A stretch of DNA of 64,000 bases from Thermus oshimai DSM 12092 (GTDB lineage Bacteria; Deinococcota; Deinococci; Deinococcales; Thermaceae): contig NZ_KB890623.1 of assembly GCF_000373145.1 (NCBI RefSeq), positions 33,489-97,488 on the forward strand, written 5' to 3'. The translations under genes and the position numbers were made by a program. Shown here one piece after another: positions 61,643-64,000 of the stretch (within the stretch, counting starts at the first letter, position 1; the number at the start of each line of letters is the position of its first letter). The notes beneath the pieces are model-generated. The model saw only the letters and a program-made list of their open reading frames with translations, was not told the DNA's origin and searched no databases.

Positions 61643-62671
61643 ATGGTCCTGGGCCTCCCCCTAACCCTTAGGCGGGGCCTGGTCTTCGGCTGGCTCTTCC
61701 TCCTCCTCTTCCTGGCCCTGGTGCTGGGGGTGGCCCTGGGGGCGGTGGCCCTTTCCCCCTGGGAGGTCTTAAGGGCCCTTCTCGGCCTCGAGGCCAACCC
61801 CATCGTCACCGAGCTCCGCCTGCCCCGGGTCCTGGGGGGGATGCTGGTGGGGGCGGCCCTGGGCCTCTCGGGGGCCGCCTTCCAGGGGCTTTTCCGCAAC
61901 CCCCTGGCGGACCCCTACCTCATGGGGGCGGCCTCCGGGGCGGCCTTCGGGGTGACCCTCTTCGCCGCCCTTTTGGGCGGCCTTTCCCCGGCCTTTGCCC
62001 AGCACGCGGTCTTCCAGCACCTGCCCCTTTCCGCCACCCTCATGGGCTTCCTGGGGGCCCTTTCCGCCACCCTCTTCACCCTCCTCCTGGCGGGGGGGGT
62101 GGCCCGCACGGGGGAGCTGGTCCTCTCGGGGGTGGTGGTGGGGAGCGTCCTCACCGGGGCCACCACCTACCTGATGCTCCAGGACGCGGACCGGGTGCGG
62201 GCGGTCTTCGCCTACACCCTGGGGAACCTGGCCTTTATGGGCTGGGCAGGGGTGAAGGCCCTTCTCCTCTTCGCCCTGTTGGCCCTGCCGCCCCTTCTCC
62301 TCCTCGGACGCTTCCTGAACGCGTTGCAGCTCGGGGAGGAGACCGCCCGGAGCCTGGGGCTGCCCCTCGAGGCCCTAAAGGGCCTCCTCCTCCTCTCCGC
62401 AAGCCTTCTGGTGGCCGCGGCCGTGGCCCAGGCGGGGATCATCGGTTTCGTGGGCCTCATCGCCCCCCACGCCCTAAGGCGCCTTCTCGGGGAGGATTAC
62501 CGCCTGCTTCTCCCGGCGAGCGCCCTGGGGGGGGCGGCCCTCCTGGCCTTCGCCGACCTCCTGGCCCGCACCCTCACCCGGCCCGCGGAGCTCCCCGTGG
62601 GGGTGGTGACCACCCTCCTCGGGGGGCCCTTCTTCCTTTACCTCATGTGGAGGCGCCGTGGGCGGGCTTGA
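61643..62671 (+). CDS. btuC: Cobalamin ABC transporter permease
   Basis: FecCD-family membrane protein of 342 aa with about ten helices. It has ELRLPRVLGGMLVGAALGLS, NPLADPYLMGAASGA and IIGFVGLIAPHALRRLLG, all conserved in BtuC. It starts 3 nt after btuF and overlaps btuD by 14 nt. Confidence 0.92.
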   Translation: MVLGLPLTLRRGLVFGWLFLLLFLALVLGVALGAVALSPWEVLRALLGLEANPIVTELRLPRVLGGMLVGAALGLSGAAFQGLFRNPLADPYLMGAASGAAFGVTLFAALLGGLSPAFAQHAVFQHLPLSATLMGFLGALSATLFTLLLAGGVARTGELVLSGVVVGSVLTGATTYLMLQDADRVRAVFAYTLGNLAFMGWAGVKALLLFALLALPPLLLLGRFLNALQLGEETARSLGLPLEALKGLLLLSASLLVAAAVAQAGIIGFVGLIAPHALRRLLGEDYRLLLPASALGGAALLAFADLLARTLTRPAELPVGVVTTLLGGPFFLYLMWRRRGRA

Positions 62672-63410
62672 GGCCAAGGGGGTTATGGGGCCCTTCGCCC
62701 TGAAGGGGGTGAGCCTCCGCCTCCGCCCCGGGGAGTGGCTCGCCCTCCTTGGGCCCAACGGCTCCGGCAAGAGCACCCTCCTTAAGGTGATGGCAGGCCT
62801 CCTTAGGCCTAGGGCGGGGGAGGTCTTTCTGGAGGGCCGGCCCCTTTCCGCCTACGGGAGCTACGCCCGGGGGCGCCTCCTGGGCTACCTCCCCCAGGGG
62901 GGGCCCTACCCCGAGGGGCTTTGGGCGGAGGAGGTGGTGCGGCTTGGGCGGCTGCCCCACCTGGGGCTTTGGGGCCGGGAAGGGCGGGAGGACCGGGAGG
63001 CGGTGGAGTGGGCCCTGGAGGTCACGGATACCCTTTCCTTCCGCCACCGTCCCCTCGCCACCCTCTCCGGCGGGGAGAGGCAGCGGGTCCTCCTGGCCCG
63101 GGCCCTTGCCGCCAGGCCCCGCTACCTCCTCCTGGACGAGCCCACCACCTTTTTGGACCTCGAGCACCAAGGGGCCCTCCTCGCCCTCTTGAAGCGCCTC
63201 AAGGGGATGGGGGTGGGGGTCCTTTCCGTCCTCCACGACCCCAACCAGGCGGCCTTGGCGGACCGGGTGGCCCTCCTCGTGGGGGGAAGGCTCCTTTACC
63301 AGGGTCCTCCGGAAGAGGCCCTAAAAGAGCCCCTCCTCCAGGCCCTCTACGGCGGGGGGGTGCGGGTGGCCCACCTGGGGGGGAGGCCCCATGTCTACCT
63401 GGACGGATAG
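62658..63410 (+). CDS. btuD: Cobalamin ABC transporter ATPase
   Basis: ABC ATPase of 250 aa: Walker A GPNGSGKST, signature LSGGERQRV, Walker B YLLLDEPT, and an H-loop in LHDPNQAA. GTG start at 62658 inside btuC. It powers the BtuFCD importer. Confidence 0.93.
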   Translation: MGGLEAKGVMGPFALKGVSLRLRPGEWLALLGPNGSGKSTLLKVMAGLLRPRAGEVFLEGRPLSAYGSYARGRLLGYLPQGGPYPEGLWAEEVVRLGRLPHLGLWGREGREDREAVEWALEVTDTLSFRHRPLATLSGGERQRVLLARALAARPRYLLLDEPTTFLDLEHQGALLALLKRLKGMGVGVLSVLHDPNQAALADRVALLVGGRLLYQGPPEEALKEPLLQALYGGGVRVAHLGGRPHVYLDG

Positions 63411-63702
63411 GGCCCGGCTTTTCGTCAAGGGGAAGGCCCTCCTCCTGGACCTGGGCCGCCCCACCCTCCTCTACACGGAAAGCGGCCCCAAGAGGGCCCG
63501 CTACCTCCTGGTGGGGCGGCTTGCCCCGCCCGACTGGTTCCGCCTGGGCCTGCCCCGGGAGGAGGTCCTCCACTACCCCCTCCCCATAGACCCCCTGGAC
63601 TTCGCCTGGGAGGGCGCCACCCTGATCCTTCCCGGGCTCAGGGTGTACCTGGAAGGCCCCCCGGAGTTCGTGGAGACCCCCTACTGGGCCTGGCCCCTTT
63701 AG
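63391..63702 (+). CDS. Hypothetical protein in the btu operon
   Basis: Protein of 103 aa of unknown family whose ATG lies 20 nt inside btuD. It is beta-rich with many hydrophobic strands (KGKALLLDLGRPTLLYTE, ATLILPGLRVYLEGPP) and no signal peptide. Position suggests co-regulation by the cobalamin riboswitch. Confidence 0.65.
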   Translation: MSTWTDRARLFVKGKALLLDLGRPTLLYTESGPKRARYLLVGRLAPPDWFRLGLPREEVLHYPLPIDPLDFAWEGATLILPGLRVYLEGPPEFVETPYWAWPL

Positions 63703-63705
63703 GGC

Positions 63706-63758
63706 TTGACGGGGGCCCTGCCCCGGGGGTAGGGTGAGCCTACCGACCGTTCGGTCGT
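63706..63758 (+). promoter_or_regulatory. Promoter and TetR-type operator of the SDR gene
   Basis: TTGACG (63706-63711), 18-nt spacer, TAGGGT (63730-63735), then the palindrome ACCGACCGTTCGGTCGT starting at 63742 at the predicted transcript start. TACCGACCGTTCGGTC fits the operator consensus I recall for the T. thermophilus fatty-acid/phenylacetate regulator PfmR. The regulator gene is not in this window. Confidence 0.62.
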
Positions 63759-63770
63759 GGGAGGTGCGGG

Positions 63771-64000
63771 ATGCGCTTAGCCGGCAAGCGGGTGCTCATC
63801 ACGGGGGCGGCCCACGGCATCGGCCGGGCCACCCTGGAGCTTTTCGCGAAGGAAGGGGCGAGGCTCGTGGCCTGCGACCTGGAGGAGGGCCCCCTCCGGG
63901 AGGCGGCGGAAGGGGTGGGGGCCCTGGCCATTCCCATGGACGTGGCCGACCCCCGCTCGGTGGAGGAGGGGTTCGGGAAGGCCCTGGAGGCTTTGGGGGG
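63771..64000 (+). CDS. Short-chain dehydrogenase/reductase, N-terminal part (cut by window edge)
   Basis: The first 76 residues of a classical SDR: KRVLITGAAHGIGRAT (TGxxxGxG cofactor motif), then an Asp in ACDLEEG that favours NAD over NADP, and PMDVADPRSVEEGF. GGGAGGTGCGGG precedes ATG 63771. The TetR-type operator upstream suggests a role in fatty-acid or acyl-CoA metabolism. Frame runs off the right edge. Confidence 0.88.
   Translation, partial: MRLAGKRVLITGAAHGIGRATLELFAKEGARLVACDLEEGPLREAAEGVGALAIPMDVADPRSVEEGFGKALEALG

Overview
The window reads as a chromosome segment of a Thermus species. It is very GC-rich and densely packed, and most neighbouring genes overlap by 1-44 nt (often ATGA or GTGA). 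Many proteins closely match Thermus families I know: Gfh1, CYP175A1, CarH/LitR, the glucose/galactose-binding protein, PrmA, RsmE and RuvC. It is probably not T. thermophilus itself, because the carotenoid/LitR block, which I recall as megaplasmid-borne in that species, sits here beside lysS, the dcw cluster, rnpB and hslUV. These statements rest on recalled families, not on a database search.

Layout. 1-2123 (minus): lysS (cut by the window edge), gfh1, a Cys-rich hypothetical, dgkA and ybeY. 2136-7806 (minus): carotenoid operon crtB, photolyase, CYP175A1, lycopene cyclase, acyltransferase and glycosyltransferase, enough for the late steps to an acylated zeaxanthin glucoside. 7914-11119 (plus): the B12 photoreceptor-repressor litR (carH) with an 11-bp direct-repeat operator, ldrP, a DUF523/DUF1722 gene and an epimerase-like gene. 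11054-17937 (minus): a YedE-type transporter and a tetrathionate/selenate-reductase-like molybdoenzyme (A and B subunits) with two paralogous four-helix membrane proteins and a DOMON-like secreted protein. 18076-21217 (plus): a PhnD-like lipoprotein, histidine kinase and NarL-type regulator that probably control that enzyme. 21228-22481: secreted hydrolase.

22515-36942 (minus): division and cell-wall cluster mraZ-rsmH-ftsL-ftsI-murF-unknown-mraY-murD-ftsW-murG-murC-murB-ftsQ-ftsA-ftsZ-ruvC, driven from a promoter covered by a 10-11-bp-phased array of GTGGG boxes. 37099-38044 (minus): tRNA-Pro, tRNA-Gly, tRNA-Arg, a frameshifted small ORF and RNase P RNA. 38064-41923: tatA, fdhD, a TPR protein and hslUV.

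42021-45311 (plus): a MoxR ATPase / VWA-protein operon with a nucleotidyltransferase and a miniature HEPN gene embedded between the two. 45308-51522: small unknowns, mrp with a SufR-type Fe-S regulator, prmA-rsmE, a lipoprotein, an AEC carrier and an ornithine-cyclodeaminase-like gene. 51515-55984: quinone oxidoreductase, ArsR regulator and arsenite oxidase (aioB-aioA). 56035-60383 (minus): glucose ABC transporter under a ROK repressor. 60439-63702 (plus): cobalamin riboswitch and btuFCD. 63771-end: start of an SDR gene behind a TetR-type palindrome.

Common threads are vitamin B12 (CarH/LitR and the riboswitch-controlled importer), molybdenum respiratory enzymes exported by Tat (with tatA and fdhD in the window), and promoters whose -10 box lies exactly 6 nt before an ATG, which suggests leaderless mRNAs. 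No insertion sequence, prophage or CRISPR array was seen.
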